Made by a program: the position numbers and the translations under genes. This document shows, one piece after another, positions 1 to 8,367 of a stretch of DNA of 47,414 nucleotides. The stretch's first letter is position 1. The number at the start of each line of letters is the position of its first letter. This stretch comes from Candidatus Sulfopaludibacter sp. SbA3 (lineage in GTDB: Bacteria; Acidobacteriota; Terriglobia; Bryobacterales; Bryobacteraceae). The stretch lies in the NCBI GenBank assembly GCA_945893365.1, contig CAMDED010000050.1, forward strand, positions 1 to 47,414, given 5' to 3'. The notes below the pieces were generated by a model, which worked only from the letters and a program-made list of their open reading frames with translations, was not told where the DNA came from and did no database searches.

Positions 1-200
1 TCAACCCTATGCTGCCGCGTGCCCAATTCCTCCATTCCTCCCTCTCTCCCGCCAAAATTCTCCATCGACAATCATCCCCGACACGAAAATGCCAGGATCT
101 CCCAGCACTTCGTGGAATTTCCTTGCTTGGTTGCGGAATCGCTGCCCCCTGCCCCTGCTTGCAACATTTCCGCCGAATTTGTGTTATATCTCCTTATACC
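1..200. other. Leading stretch with no supported gene
   Basis: This leading stretch is less GC-rich than the rest of the window. It probably holds the upstream region of the DUF192 gene, or the tail of something outside the window. Reading frames exist here but show no recognisable protein. No convincing promoter hexamers were found. Confidence 0.4.
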
Positions 201-554
201 TTGAGCATCCGGGTTCGAAACGCCACACGCGGAAAGATACTTGGGGAGGCCATTGAAGTTGCCGACTCGAGCGCGAGCAGGCGGACCGGGCTCCTAAAGC
301 ATGAACAGTTGAGGCCCGGCGAAGGGCTTTGGATCGCGCCTTGCGAGGCGATCCATACTTTCGGCATGAAGTTTGCCATTGACGTGGTCTTTTTGGACCG
401 CAGGAAGTTAGTCAGGAAGATACGGCATAGCATGCCGGCGCGGCGGATGGCGATTTCGTTGCTGTCCCATTCAGTGCTTGAGTTGCCCGCGGGGACTCTG
501 GCAGAGTCGGGAACCGAGCCCGGCGATCAGTTGGTATTCGAGAAAAACGATTGA
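201..554 (+). CDS. DUF192 family protein
   Basis: About 117 residues, the usual size for DUF192. The conserved core is visible: an R-x-x-GLL segment, then GLWIAPCEAIHTFGMKF followed by IDVVFLD, which form the family's small beta-barrel signature. The molecular function of DUF192 is not established; family members are often exported and some neighbour Tad loci. I chose the TTG at 201 because the homologous part begins right there (SIRVRNATRG); the frame is open further upstream but that part looks non-coding. No clear Shine-Dalgarno sequence is seen before the TTG. The stop falls 4 bases before the ATG of the TPR lipoprotein, so this is probably the first gene of the pilus operon. Confidence 0.8.
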   Translation: MSIRVRNATRGKILGEAIEVADSSASRRTGLLKHEQLRPGEGLWIAPCEAIHTFGMKFAIDVVFLDRRKLVRKIRHSMPARRMAISLLSHSVLELPAGTLAESGTEPGDQLVFEKND

Positions 555-558
555 GCGC

Positions 559-1539
559 ATGTTGATTGAAAGCCTGAACCTCAAGCTCACCGCCGTATCC
601 GTGGCCGCCGTCCTGTCGCTGTCCTGCGTCCGGCAGAAACAGGCGTCCGTGAAGCTCCCGGCGAATTCCCAGCCGGTCATGGAGAGGCAGGTTCGAAACG
701 CGATTGAAGCGGGCGATGGCGATCTTCTCATTCGGGAGCTGCGTCGGCGCATGGCGGCGCATCCGGACGAAGTGAACCCACGACTCGAATTGGCCCGGCA
801 CTACCGTAGTCTGGGCTTTTCCGAACTCGCCCTGGAGCACTACCGCCTGGCCGCCGAGCGCTTCCCCCAGTCGGGCGAAGTGCATTTAAAGCTGGCCAAA
901 GCGCTTAGGGAGGCAGGCGAGCGGGCGGAGGCTGTCCAGTCGTTGGATGGTTTCCTGAAACGCGCCCCCCAGACGACGCCGGAGTTTCACTCCTGGCTGG
1001 GAATCCTGCGGGATGAGCTTGGCAAATGGCAGCAGGGTGAGATTTCGCACCGTGAAGCGGTTGCCCTGGCGCCCCAGGCGGCGTATCTTCACAACAATCT
1101 GGGATACAACCTCTTGAAGCAGGAGAAGCTCGCAGAGGCGGAGGCAGAGTTCCAATCCGCGCTGAAGCTTCAGCCGAGGTCCGAAGTGGCCCGTAACAAT
1201 CTGGGATCGGCGGTCGCCTCAAGAGGTGGAGAAGCGATAGTGCACTGGCAGTCGGTGAGCGACCCTGCGTCGGCACATAGCAATATGGCGGCTTGGCTTA
1301 TAGAGCAGGGACAGTATGTTGAGGCGCGGAAGGAATTGGACATCGCGCTGGGCTATAATAGGACCCACGCCGCGGCATTGCGCAATCTGGAGTTGCTGTC
1401 GGCAGTGGATGGGCGGCCCGCGTCGATCGCGTTCCGGCCAGTGAGCACGACGGTCCAGCGGGTCCGATCGGCGGTGAGGCGAATTTTTGTTAGCGACCGG
1501 GAATCGAAGGGTAACGCAGGCCAGACGGCCTCGCGATAA
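559..1539 (+). CDS. TPR-repeat lipoprotein of the Tad locus (TadD-like)
   Basis: 326 residues. The N terminus has a hydrophobic stretch ending in LSLSC (Cys23), a probable but imperfect lipobox, so the protein is likely an outer-membrane or periplasmic lipoprotein. The body is a run of tetratricopeptide repeats between about residues 60 and 260. Clear TPR helices are LELARHYRSLGFSELALEHY, the segment around LHNNLGYNLLKQEKLAEAE, and a last unit ending YVEARKELDIALGYN. TadD of Tad pilus systems is also a TPR lipoprotein, and this gene stands directly before the flp pilin, so a role in pilus assembly or secretin support is inferred. The start at 559 is 4 bases after the previous stop. An assignment as exactly TadD is not certain because TPR proteins are hard to tell apart. 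Confidence 0.8.
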   Translation: MLIESLNLKLTAVSVAAVLSLSCVRQKQASVKLPANSQPVMERQVRNAIEAGDGDLLIRELRRRMAAHPDEVNPRLELARHYRSLGFSELALEHYRLAAERFPQSGEVHLKLAKALREAGERAEAVQSLDGFLKRAPQTTPEFHSWLGILRDELGKWQQGEISHREAVALAPQAAYLHNNLGYNLLKQEKLAEAEAEFQSALKLQPRSEVARNNLGSAVASRGGEAIVHWQSVSDPASAHSNMAAWLIEQGQYVEARKELDIALGYNRTHAAALRNLELLSAVDGRPASIAFRPVSTTVQRVRSAVRRIFVSDRESKGNAGQTASR

Positions 1540-1552
1540 GGAAGAGGCAAAC

Positions 1553-1738
1553 ATGAAGGCATTGTTCATCGGTTTCTTGAAAGACGAGCAGGGGCAGGAC
1601 CTGGTGGAATACGCGCTGATCGTGGCCGCGGTTGGGCTGGCTCTGATTACGACTGTGAACCAGTTGTCGCAGGGCGTGGTCAGCCTGTATTCGAGCATCA
1701 CGCAGGACCTTTCGAGCATCGGCGCCACGGCCCAGTAG
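1553..1738 (+). CDS. flp: Flp/Fap-type pilin subunit
   Basis: 61 residues, typical of Flp pilins. It has a short leader, then the prepilin peptidase site: Gly14 followed by QDLVEY. This places Glu at +5 and Tyr at +6 of the mature chain, the hallmark of type IVb Flp pilins. The hydrophobic helix that follows (ALIVAAVGLALITTV) drives fibre assembly. The start is set by the ribosome-binding site GGAAGAGG about 5-8 bases upstream and gives the normal leader length. It is the major structural protein of the pilus made by the genes downstream. The prepilin peptidase itself (TadV/CpaA) is not in this window. Confidence 0.95.
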   Translation: MKALFIGFLKDEQGQDLVEYALIVAAVGLALITTVNQLSQGVVSLYSSITQDLSSIGATAQ

Positions 1739-1768
1739 TCGCCGGCCGCGAGATGTACGCCGGGTCGT

Positions 1769-3409
1769 TTGTGCATCGGCGTCTCACACGCGTCCCCTAG
1801 GAGCCGCGCGTCGGTAGGCTTCTGGCAATATGTGATCCAATCCCCAAAACAGCGCGCGAAGTTGGCGGCTGGGCATACCGCTGGTGTGAAAAGATGGTGG
1901 GTCGCGTGGGTCGTTCCGGACGTTGCTGCAGTGGGCTCGCTCGCGGCCCTTTTTTATTGCCTTTTTCTCTTCCAGGGTTATCAGAAGCTGTTTCGCGACT
2001 CCGATTCCGGTTGGCATATCCGGACCGGTGAAGCGATACTGGCTACACACCAACTTCCTCACGCCGATCCCTACTCTTTCACGGTTCCGGGGGCTCCCTG
2101 GTTCGCCTGGGAGTGGGGTTCGGACGTGTTGATGGCGGGCGCGCACCGGTCGCTCGGGCTCACCGGGGTCGCGATTCTTTATAGCGCGGCGATAGCGATC
2201 TCCGTTTGGCTCTGGTTCCATCTCAACTGGCGCGCCGGCGGTGATTTTCTGCTGGCGTGCCTTCTGGCAGCCCCGATGCTTTCCACTTGCAACATCCATT
2301 GGCTCGCGCGGCCGCACGTTTTCAGTTGGCTGTTCCTCATCGCGGCGGTCTGGTGGGCGGAGGGCGAGCACAGCCGGTTTACCTGGCGCGACGCCGCTAT
2401 TGCCGGCGCGGCAACGATTCTTTGGGCCAACATGCACGCCAGTTTCTTTTTCGCCCCGCTGATCGCGCTTCTCTACGCCGCCGGGCACTACCTGCGCCCC
2501 CTGATTTGGGATCTTGATAGCGAAGCCGAGCGCGTCCGCCGATCCTGGTTTCTTTCCACGGCGGCGGTCGCGGCGGCGGCGAGTCTCGTCAACCCTTACG
2601 GCTGGCAGCTTCACCGCCACCTCGTCGTCTATCTTACGGATTCCGAACTGTTGGCGCGCGTAGGCGAATTCCAGTCCTTCAATTTTCACGCCGAGGGAGC
2701 GTTTCAGATTCTGCTCACACTGGGTGTGGCAATGCTCGGCGCGGTTCTGCTGCTTGGGCAGCGCAGGCTCGGTGCATTCCTGCTGAGCGGGTTGCTGATC
2801 GCGGCGGCGCTGCGGTCGGCACGCACGCTGCCTGTGGTGGCCCTCACGCTACTACCGCTAGCGAATGGGGCAATCCATCGCGCGCTCGCGGATCTGACCG
2901 GGCTGCGGACAGCCGTACGAACCGCGCTCGACGCCGCACTTTCCTACTCGGCCCGCTTGCGGTCGCTCGACGCCGGTCTGGGCGGCTTTGCGCTCATGCC
3001 GCTCGCGGGTATGATACTCTTTGGAATCCTGTTTTTTCCGGCGGTAAAGGCTCGCACCGGTTTTCCTCCCGACCAGTTTCCGGTCGCGGCGGCCGGCGCC
3101 ATGGAACGGCTGGTTCCGGAGCAGGCGCGCGTTCTGGCCCCCGATAAATTCGGCGGGTACCTGATATACCGGTTTGCCGGCAGGCGAAAAGTATTCTTTG
3201 ACGGGCGGAGCGACCTCTACGGCGCAGCCTTCATGAAGCGGTATGCCCGGCTGATGCAGGTCAGGCCGGGGTGGGAAAAGGACATGGAGGAATTCGCGTT
3301 CGGCTACGCGCTATTGCCGAACGATTATTCGCTCGCCGGGGAGCTTGAGCGGATGAAGTGGAAGCGGCTCTATCGGGACGACGTAGCCACATTGTTTTCG
3401 AGGCCGTAA
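1769..3409 (+). CDS. Polytopic membrane protein, GT-C glycosyltransferase-like
   Basis: Up to 546 residues. After a first membrane helix (near residues 50-70) comes a loop with FRDSDSGWHIRTGEAIL and then HADPYSFTVPG and an EWGSDVL segment. This resembles the acidic first periplasmic loop of GT-C-fold polyprenyl-phosphate sugar transferases. About ten more membrane helices follow. The C-terminal 110 residues are soluble and contain FFDGRSDLYG. The protein is not part of the canonical Tad machinery but lies between flp and cpaB, so it may glycosylate pilin or another pilus part; that is inference. The N terminus is uncertain: a GTG at 1886 would start just before the first helix and may be the true start. 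It could equally be a membrane protein without transferase activity. Confidence 0.65.
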   Translation: MCIGVSHASPRSRASVGFWQYVIQSPKQRAKLAAGHTAGVKRWWVAWVVPDVAAVGSLAALFYCLFLFQGYQKLFRDSDSGWHIRTGEAILATHQLPHADPYSFTVPGAPWFAWEWGSDVLMAGAHRSLGLTGVAILYSAAIAISVWLWFHLNWRAGGDFLLACLLAAPMLSTCNIHWLARPHVFSWLFLIAAVWWAEGEHSRFTWRDAAIAGAATILWANMHASFFFAPLIALLYAAGHYLRPLIWDLDSEAERVRRSWFLSTAAVAAAASLVNPYGWQLHRHLVVYLTDSELLARVGEFQSFNFHAEGAFQILLTLGVAMLGAVLLLGQRRLGAFLLSGLLIAAALRSARTLPVVALTLLPLANGAIHRALADLTGLRTAVRTALDAALSYSARLRSLDAGLGGFALMPLAGMILFGILFFPAVKARTGFPPDQFPVAAAGAMERLVPEQARVLAPDKFGGYLIYRFAGRRKVFFDGRSDLYGAAFMKRYARLMQVRPGWEKDMEEFAFGYALLPNDYSLAGELERMKWKRLYRDDVATLFSRP

Positions 3410-3467
3410 CAGCAACTTGTAGACCTGTTTTGTGTTAACAACTGCCTCAGGGCAACCGGGGACTTCG

Positions 3468-4403
3468 ATGGATCGAAAGAAGATATTTCTGCTATTTGGC
3501 GCCGCATGGCTCTCGGCTGCTCTGCTGACATGGTTCGTCTACGCGAAAACCACCGCTCCGAAGGCGGAGAAAAGGATCACGATCATGGCTGCGGTACGCG
3601 ACCTTCCGGTGGGCGCCAGAGTCAGGAAAACCGACCTGAAGCAGGTCTCGGTTCTGGAGAAAGACCTGCCCAAGGGAGCCGCCCTGAAGGACTCCGATGC
3701 GCTTGAACGAGTAGCGCTCTACCCCGTCGCCGCTAACGAGCCTCTGACCGATTCCAAACTTTCGAAAACCACGGGATCGGAAGGCGTTTCCGCGACCATC
3801 GACGATGGCATGCGGGCGATTTCCGTGCAGATTACCGATACGAGCGGCGTCGCTGGACTCATCCAGCCTAATTCGCGCGTCGATGTGATGTTTACACGCC
3901 CCGGCTCGATGGCCGAGGCCGCCTCTTCGACCATCCTTCAGGACGTCAAGGTGCTGGCCGTGGGCCGGCTGACCCAGGCGGGACAGGCTCTCGATCCCAA
4001 GGCGGCGAGGATGCCGGTTGTGACGCTCGTGGTGACGCCTGAAGACGCCACGAAGCTCGAACTTGCGAAAAATCAAGGCAAGATCAGCCTGGTGCTGCGA
4101 AATCCTCTCGACCGGTCCACCACGCCTCACGCCTCGCCGGTCACCACGGAAATTCTCGATCCCATGATCAGCGCCCGCCTCGCCCGCGCGCGCCGCGGCC
4201 GGACCACAAACGTGACAGGCCAAATTCCGAATCTCGACGATCCGCGGGTCTGGCAGGAACTAACCGGCGAAAAGAAGGTCAAGGACGACGATAAGGAAAA
4301 ACTGGCGGAAGAAGCGGCGAAGAGAAAGCTTGCCGAGAAGCCCAAGTTTGTGATCGATGTCTACCGCGGCGAGAAGCACACACAGGAACGATTCAATGAT
4401 TAG
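3468..4403 (+). CDS. cpaB: Flp pilus assembly protein CpaB/RcpC
   Basis: 311 residues. An N-terminal membrane anchor (KIFLLFGAAWLSAALLTWFV) is followed by a SAF domain at about residues 40-105 (ITIMAAVRDLPVGARVRKTDL) and then the RcpC/CpaB domain containing GMRAISVQITDTSGVAGLI and VDVMFTR. CpaB sits in the periplasm, anchored to the inner membrane, and works with the secretin. I chose the ATG at 3468 over an in-frame start 12 codons upstream because the anchor then begins at once, as is usual. The stop overlaps the start of the secretin gene by 8 bases (ATGATTAG), showing tight coupling. The C terminus is lysine/glutamate rich. Confidence 0.92.
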   Translation: MDRKKIFLLFGAAWLSAALLTWFVYAKTTAPKAEKRITIMAAVRDLPVGARVRKTDLKQVSVLEKDLPKGAALKDSDALERVALYPVAANEPLTDSKLSKTTGSEGVSATIDDGMRAISVQITDTSGVAGLIQPNSRVDVMFTRPGSMAEAASSTILQDVKVLAVGRLTQAGQALDPKAARMPVVTLVVTPEDATKLELAKNQGKISLVLRNPLDRSTTPHASPVTTEILDPMISARLARARRGRTTNVTGQIPNLDDPRVWQELTGEKKVKDDDKEKLAEEAAKRKLAEKPKFVIDVYRGEKHTQERFND

Positions 4404-5793
4404 GGTATCCCGGGTCGGGCAAGGGCTTTTCTGTTTCGCGGTAGCGGTCACCTGTAGTATTGGCGCGGAGCCGGCCGTGCGGGATGTAGCCATTGTGACG
4501 GGACGCGGCGAGTTGATGCGCTTCGAGGACGACATTCAGAAGGTTGCGGCGTCGGAGCCGAAAATCGCCGACGTGGCGGTCATCTCCCCTCGCGAGGTGA
4601 TGATTAACGCGAAAAGCGCGGGGAAGGCCACCGTCGTGGTCTGGAACGGCGGCACGCCGCAGCAGTTCAATATCACCGTTCGCGACGACAATTCGGATTA
4701 CGAAGCGTTCGTGGAAAAATTCAGAACCTCGCTGCCGGGCGCGGCGATCGAGGTCAGCGGGCAGGGCGACACGATCGTTCTTTCAGGCACCGTCAAGGAC
4801 GCCGACCAGTCGAAGAAAGCAGCCGGGATGGCGCAGACGCGCGCTAAGAATGTCGTGAACCTGTTGCAGGCGCCGCCCGCCCCGGACCCCCGGCAGATTC
4901 TGCTCCAGGTGAAGTTCGCGAGTATCGATCGCGTGGGATTGAACGAGCTTGGCTTCAACTTCTTCAGCCGCAACGAAAAGACGATCGGTGAGACTTCGAC
5001 GCAACAGTTTCAGTCGCCGCGCTTCAGCCAGCTGCAATTCCAGAACCAGAATTTCTCGAACGCCACGGTCAATTTTGCGGATCTGTTGAATCTCTTCGTA
5101 TTCCGGCCGGACTTGAATATCGGCGCGACCATCAAGGCGCTGCAATCGCGGAACCTGCTGCAGATTCTCGCCGAGCCGAACCTGATTGCAATCGAGGGCA
5201 AGGAAGCGAGCTTCGTGGCTGGCGGATCGTTCCCGTTCCCGACGCTGACCTCGACGTCGACCGGGGGCGCCACGGCTCCCGTCATCACAGTTCAATTCAA
5301 GACCTTCGGCGTGCAGCTGAATTTCACGCCAACCGTCACCAACTCGGGCGCGATCCATCTCAAGGTTTCGCCCGAGGTGAGCTCGCTCGATTTCGCCAAC
5401 GCCGTCACCTTACAGGGATTCCTGATTCCGGCCATTGCGCAGCGCAGGGCGGATACGGAAGTGGTTCTCAAGGACGGCGAGAGTTTCGCTATCGCGGGAC
5501 TGATCGACAACCGTGTGATCCAGACGATGAGCAAGGTTCGGGGCGTGGGCGACATTCCGATATTCGGCAACCTGTTCCGCAGCCGCACGACCCGCAAGTC
5601 GAGCGACGAGCTGCTGGTTGTGATCACGCCACGCTTCGTAAGGCCGCTCAGCGCGGAAGAAAAGGTCAAGCTTCCCGATTTCCAGGAAGGCTGGCTGCCG
5701 ACGCTGGCCGAAGAGAAAGCCAGGAAGGGCAAGAAGGACAAGGCTACCAAGCCGGAGTTTGTGGGACCCCGTGGACATCAGGAACCAAAATAA
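4396..5793 (+). CDS. cpaC: Tad secretin CpaC/RcpA
   Basis: 465 residues with a signal peptide (through about SIGA). The N-terminal domain (residues 30-100) carries the pilus-secretin N-domain pattern RGELMRFEDDIQKVAASEPKIADV. A BON-like segment follows (VSGQGDTIVLSGTVKDADQ), then the type II/III secretin core from about residue 210, ending with IPIFGNLFRS and a DELLVVITPRFVRPL segment, the standard secretin C-terminal signature. It forms the outer-membrane channel for the Flp pilus. The start overlaps cpaB. The gene is followed by a 247-base intergenic stretch with an inverted repeat, the only large gap inside the pilus operon. Confidence 0.94.
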   Translation: MIRVSRVGQGLFCFAVAVTCSIGAEPAVRDVAIVTGRGELMRFEDDIQKVAASEPKIADVAVISPREVMINAKSAGKATVVVWNGGTPQQFNITVRDDNSDYEAFVEKFRTSLPGAAIEVSGQGDTIVLSGTVKDADQSKKAAGMAQTRAKNVVNLLQAPPAPDPRQILLQVKFASIDRVGLNELGFNFFSRNEKTIGETSTQQFQSPRFSQLQFQNQNFSNATVNFADLLNLFVFRPDLNIGATIKALQSRNLLQILAEPNLIAIEGKEASFVAGGSFPFPTLTSTSTGGATAPVITVQFKTFGVQLNFTPTVTNSGAIHLKVSPEVSSLDFANAVTLQGFLIPAIAQRRADTEVVLKDGESFAIAGLIDNRVIQTMSKVRGVGDIPIFGNLFRSRTTRKSSDELLVVITPRFVRPLSAEEKVKLPDFQEGWLPTLAEEKARKGKKDKATKPEFVGPRGHQEPK

Positions 5794-5841
5794 GGGCTCG
5801 CCGGGAAATAACCGTTCCACATTCGCCGATGGAACTGTGGC

Positions 5842-5928
5842 GCCGGTGGGGCAGGCCATCGGCGTTTGTGCCCTGGTACACGCGCGGCGGAAGGCAGGCG
5901 ACGAAAGACGATCGCCTGCCCCACCGGC
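5842..5928. repeat. Inverted repeat / hairpin within the pilus operon
   Basis: The arms GCCGGTGGGGCAGGC (5842-5856) and GCCTGCCCCACCGGC (5914-5928) are perfect reverse complements of 15 bases. Inside, a second stem pairs GGCAGGCGA (5893-5901) with TCGCCTGCC (5912-5920), so two alternative folds compete for the right arm. The right half recurs at 13004-13035. It lies between the secretin gene and the TadG-like gene and is probably a dispersed intergenic repeat that may stabilise or attenuate the operon transcript. Confidence 0.75.
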
Positions 5929-6040
5929 CGCCAATTGCAAACGTTGTTTCATTCCAAGTGCTAAGCCGGAAGGCTCTCGCCGAGCGAGCGGAGCGCCGCG
6001 GAAGAGCGCATTGGCCGCTTGCGCCCACGCGTCCGGAACA

Positions 6041-7300
6041 ATGTCAATCCAGTTTCTGGTCCTCATGGTTCCCGTGTTGTTCGGAATGATGGGGTTTGCG
6101 ATCGACCTCGGACGGTTGTATCTCGTCCGGGGCGAGCTCAATCAGGCCGCTAGTTCCATGGCGCTCGCCGCCGCGGCGAAACTGAACGGCACCGCGGTGT
6201 CTGCCGACGACGCTACGCTCGCCGCGCGCCTCACCATCGACGGCGGTGACGGCAAGGGAAACAAGTACAATTTTGGCTCTCTCGCTATTGGCGCATCGGG
6301 CGGAACGCTCGTGAGCGAAGCTCCCGACCCCGGCTACTACTCCGCCGCCGCGGACGCGATAGGGGAGGATCAGAATGCCGGAGCTTCGACTGCCGGGGCA
6401 ACGGATGCAAAACACGTCCGGGTGAATATCACCGCCGAAGCGCCGCTCACGTTTTGGGGCTTCCTTTCGTTGGGCCAGTCGCGCAAGGCTACCATCGCCG
6501 GGCGCGCCTCGGCCGGCATGAGCGCGCCGGTGTGCACCGCCTGCGGTATTGATCCATTCGTAATCGCGCCGATCGATGTGGACGATACGGTCGACTTCGG
6601 GTTTGTGGCCGGCTCGCTGTATACGCTTGGCTCCCAATGTACGGGAGCCGCGCCAGGGGTGCTGGGCGCGAGCGTCGCGCGCGTTCCTTACCTGCTGATC
6701 GACCGGTTCGACGACACGTCTCTTCAGGACGAGAGTCAACAGTTGTACCGCATCGGCGCGCAGGGGCTGTTGCCGTCCTCGACGACGGCGAAAGCCTGCG
6801 TCACGATCGCCAGTGCCGACGGCGAGCAGATCTGGAGCGTCGTGAACGGCGGCACGCTGTCGGCCGCGCCGCTTGCCTGCGGTCAAGTCCCGCCGGCGGC
6901 TAGAGACGTGCTTTGCGGCATCTATACGCGCCTCGATCAGAACGTCACGCCTCCGGCCGCCTGCTCCGTCGTCACCGAGGTGGAAACGCTCGCCGCCAAT
7001 TACACTCCGGACCGCGACGTCACGACTCTTGACGACTACACCCTCTACACGGGAAACACGCGCCGGGTGATGACGTTCCCCGTCGTCGATGCGCTTAACG
7101 CCGGCGCGGCCATGACCGTGCTCGGCTTCCGTCAGTTCCTGATTCAGCCGAATCCGGACGACGTGGTCACAAACCCGGCCGACACCAACGGACGCTTCAT
7201 CGCACTCTACATCGGGAACAAGGTTCCGCTGAAGCAAGGCGGATTCGGCGGGACGTGCGGCGTCACGAGCGGTCCGGGGAAAGTGGTGTTGCTCCAATGA
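6041..7300 (+). CDS. TadG-like pilus protein with N-terminal pseudopilin-like helix
   Basis: 419 residues from the ATG at 6041. The N terminus is a hydrophobic helix (FLVLMVPVLFGMMGFAIDLG) followed by RLYLVRGELNQAASSMALAAA, the typical Tad 'putative Flp pilus-assembly TadE/G-like' start. The rest is a secreted domain of unknown fold with several cysteines (CTACG near residue 165, and more to about 310). TadG-like proteins are thought to be inner-membrane anchored and to help assemble the pilus. In the family the helix is usually preceded by a short basic segment ending in S/R-G, and here SGT precedes the Met in frame. A non-ATG start such as TTG at 6011 is therefore possible. The stop overlaps the next start (ATGA). 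Confidence 0.82.
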   Translation: MSIQFLVLMVPVLFGMMGFAIDLGRLYLVRGELNQAASSMALAAAAKLNGTAVSADDATLAARLTIDGGDGKGNKYNFGSLAIGASGGTLVSEAPDPGYYSAAADAIGEDQNAGASTAGATDAKHVRVNITAEAPLTFWGFLSLGQSRKATIAGRASAGMSAPVCTACGIDPFVIAPIDVDDTVDFGFVAGSLYTLGSQCTGAAPGVLGASVARVPYLLIDRFDDTSLQDESQQLYRIGAQGLLPSSTTAKACVTIASADGEQIWSVVNGGTLSAAPLACGQVPPAARDVLCGIYTRLDQNVTPPAACSVVTEVETLAANYTPDRDVTTLDDYTLYTGNTRRVMTFPVVDALNAGAAMTVLGFRQFLIQPNPDDVVTNPADTNGRFIALYIGNKVPLKQGGFGGTCGVTSGPGKVVLLQ

Positions 7301-7809
7301 TCTCTCACCGGATACGCTCACGCCGCGGGAACACGATTATCGAGGCGGCCATGATGGTCCCGCTGGTCGTGCTGCTGCTGGTCGGAATGGTGCAGATCGG
7401 CAAGATCACTTACGTCTATTACACGGTGAAGAAGACCCTCTACACGCTGGCCCGCTACGTCGCCACGAGGCAGGCCGTGAACTTCTGCAACGATGAAAAT
7501 GGGGTGATCGCGGCCGCGAAGAGTTTCGCTTTGACGGGAACCACCGACAACTCGGGCACGCCCGTCGTTCCAGGCCTTGCCGCGGACCAGATTCTGGTCA
7601 GTATCGAACGCTACGATGCGGACGCGCAACAACTGGGCGCATGCGAGTGCTCATCAACCGGATGCGACACGGCAAACGGCGGCCAGTCGCCCGATTTCCT
7701 GGTGGTCTCGATCCCCGACGGCTACGAAGTAACGCCACGGATTCCATTCCTTCGTCTCGATCCCATTCAGCTCAAGCCCGAGGTCCGCGTTCCCTATGGG
7801 GGCACATGA
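7297..7809 (+). CDS. tadE: TadE-like pseudopilin
   Basis: 170 residues. The basic N terminus RSRRGNTIIEAAMMVPLVVLLLVGMVQIG fits a TadE prepilin-like signal: Gly followed by a hydrophobic helix with Glu near +5. A globular C-terminal part with a Cys cluster (GACECSSTGC) follows. Pseudopilins of this type are processed by the prepilin peptidase and are needed for Flp pilus biogenesis. It overlaps the preceding TadG-like gene by 4 bases and the following TadE-like gene by 4 bases, so the three are translated as one coupled block. Confidence 0.88.
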   Translation: MISHRIRSRRGNTIIEAAMMVPLVVLLLVGMVQIGKITYVYYTVKKTLYTLARYVATRQAVNFCNDENGVIAAAKSFALTGTTDNSGTPVVPGLAADQILVSIERYDADAQQLGACECSSTGCDTANGGQSPDFLVVSIPDGYEVTPRIPFLRLDPIQLKPEVRVPYGGT

Positions 7810-8321
7810 TGCGGCGCTTTTGGAAAGACACCCGGGGTCAGGCCGCCGTCGAACAGGCGTTGCTCTACGCGGGTCTGGTTCTGCCGCTGACGTTTTCGTT
7901 GATCTTTGCCGCGGAGATGCTCTGGGTGTGGCACAGCGCCGTCGATTTTACGCGCGACGGCGTCCGTTACGCCTCCACGCACTGCTGGCAGCCGGGCGGA
8001 GATAATGTGCTCACCTACATGCGCACGCACGTGCCAAGAATGATCGACATGGAACAGTTTCAAGGCGGTCAGGCCGAAATCGCCGTGGAATATTTCTCGC
8101 GCGACCCGGACACCGGGGCGTTGGCCGCGTTCTCTTGCGACAGTGGCGAGTGCAGCGTGCAGTGCGTCCCGGATACGGTGACGGTTCGCATTACGAATTA
8201 CCAGTTTCGCCGGTTTGTCAATTTTCTAGGCCTGCCGCCGGTCACGATCCCGGAATTTCAGGTTTCCGCCGCGGTGGAGAGCGCCGGGTGCGACCCGGAA
8301 ACAGGATCGTGTCTGCCATGA
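7806..8321 (+). CDS. Second TadE-like pseudopilin
   Basis: 171 residues. The N terminus WKDTRGQAAVEQALLYAGLVLPLTFSLIFAAEML has Gly followed by QAAVEQ, a prepilin-peptidase-type site with Glu at +5, and then a hydrophobic helix. The C-terminal domain is secreted and contains several cysteines (SCDSGECSVQC near residue 115 and CDPETGSC at the end), which may form disulfides. I start it at the first of two consecutive ATG codons, overlapping the previous stop. It is the second TadE-type gene in tandem and differs in sequence from the first, so the two probably have distinct roles as minor pilins. Confidence 0.85.
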   Translation: MMRRFWKDTRGQAAVEQALLYAGLVLPLTFSLIFAAEMLWVWHSAVDFTRDGVRYASTHCWQPGGDNVLTYMRTHVPRMIDMEQFQGGQAEIAVEYFSRDPDTGALAAFSCDSGECSVQCVPDTVTVRITNYQFRRFVNFLGLPPVTIPEFQVSAAVESAGCDPETGSCLP

Positions 8322-8367
8322 CCGAGGCGCGTTCGAGTCAGGCTTTCATCCAAGGGGCTTAATCTCA

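Noticed and set aside
6044-7321. 425-codon minus-strand frame opposite the TadG-like gene
   Set aside because: Arginine/histidine/glycine-rich shadow; the plus strand has a membrane helix and operon continuity.
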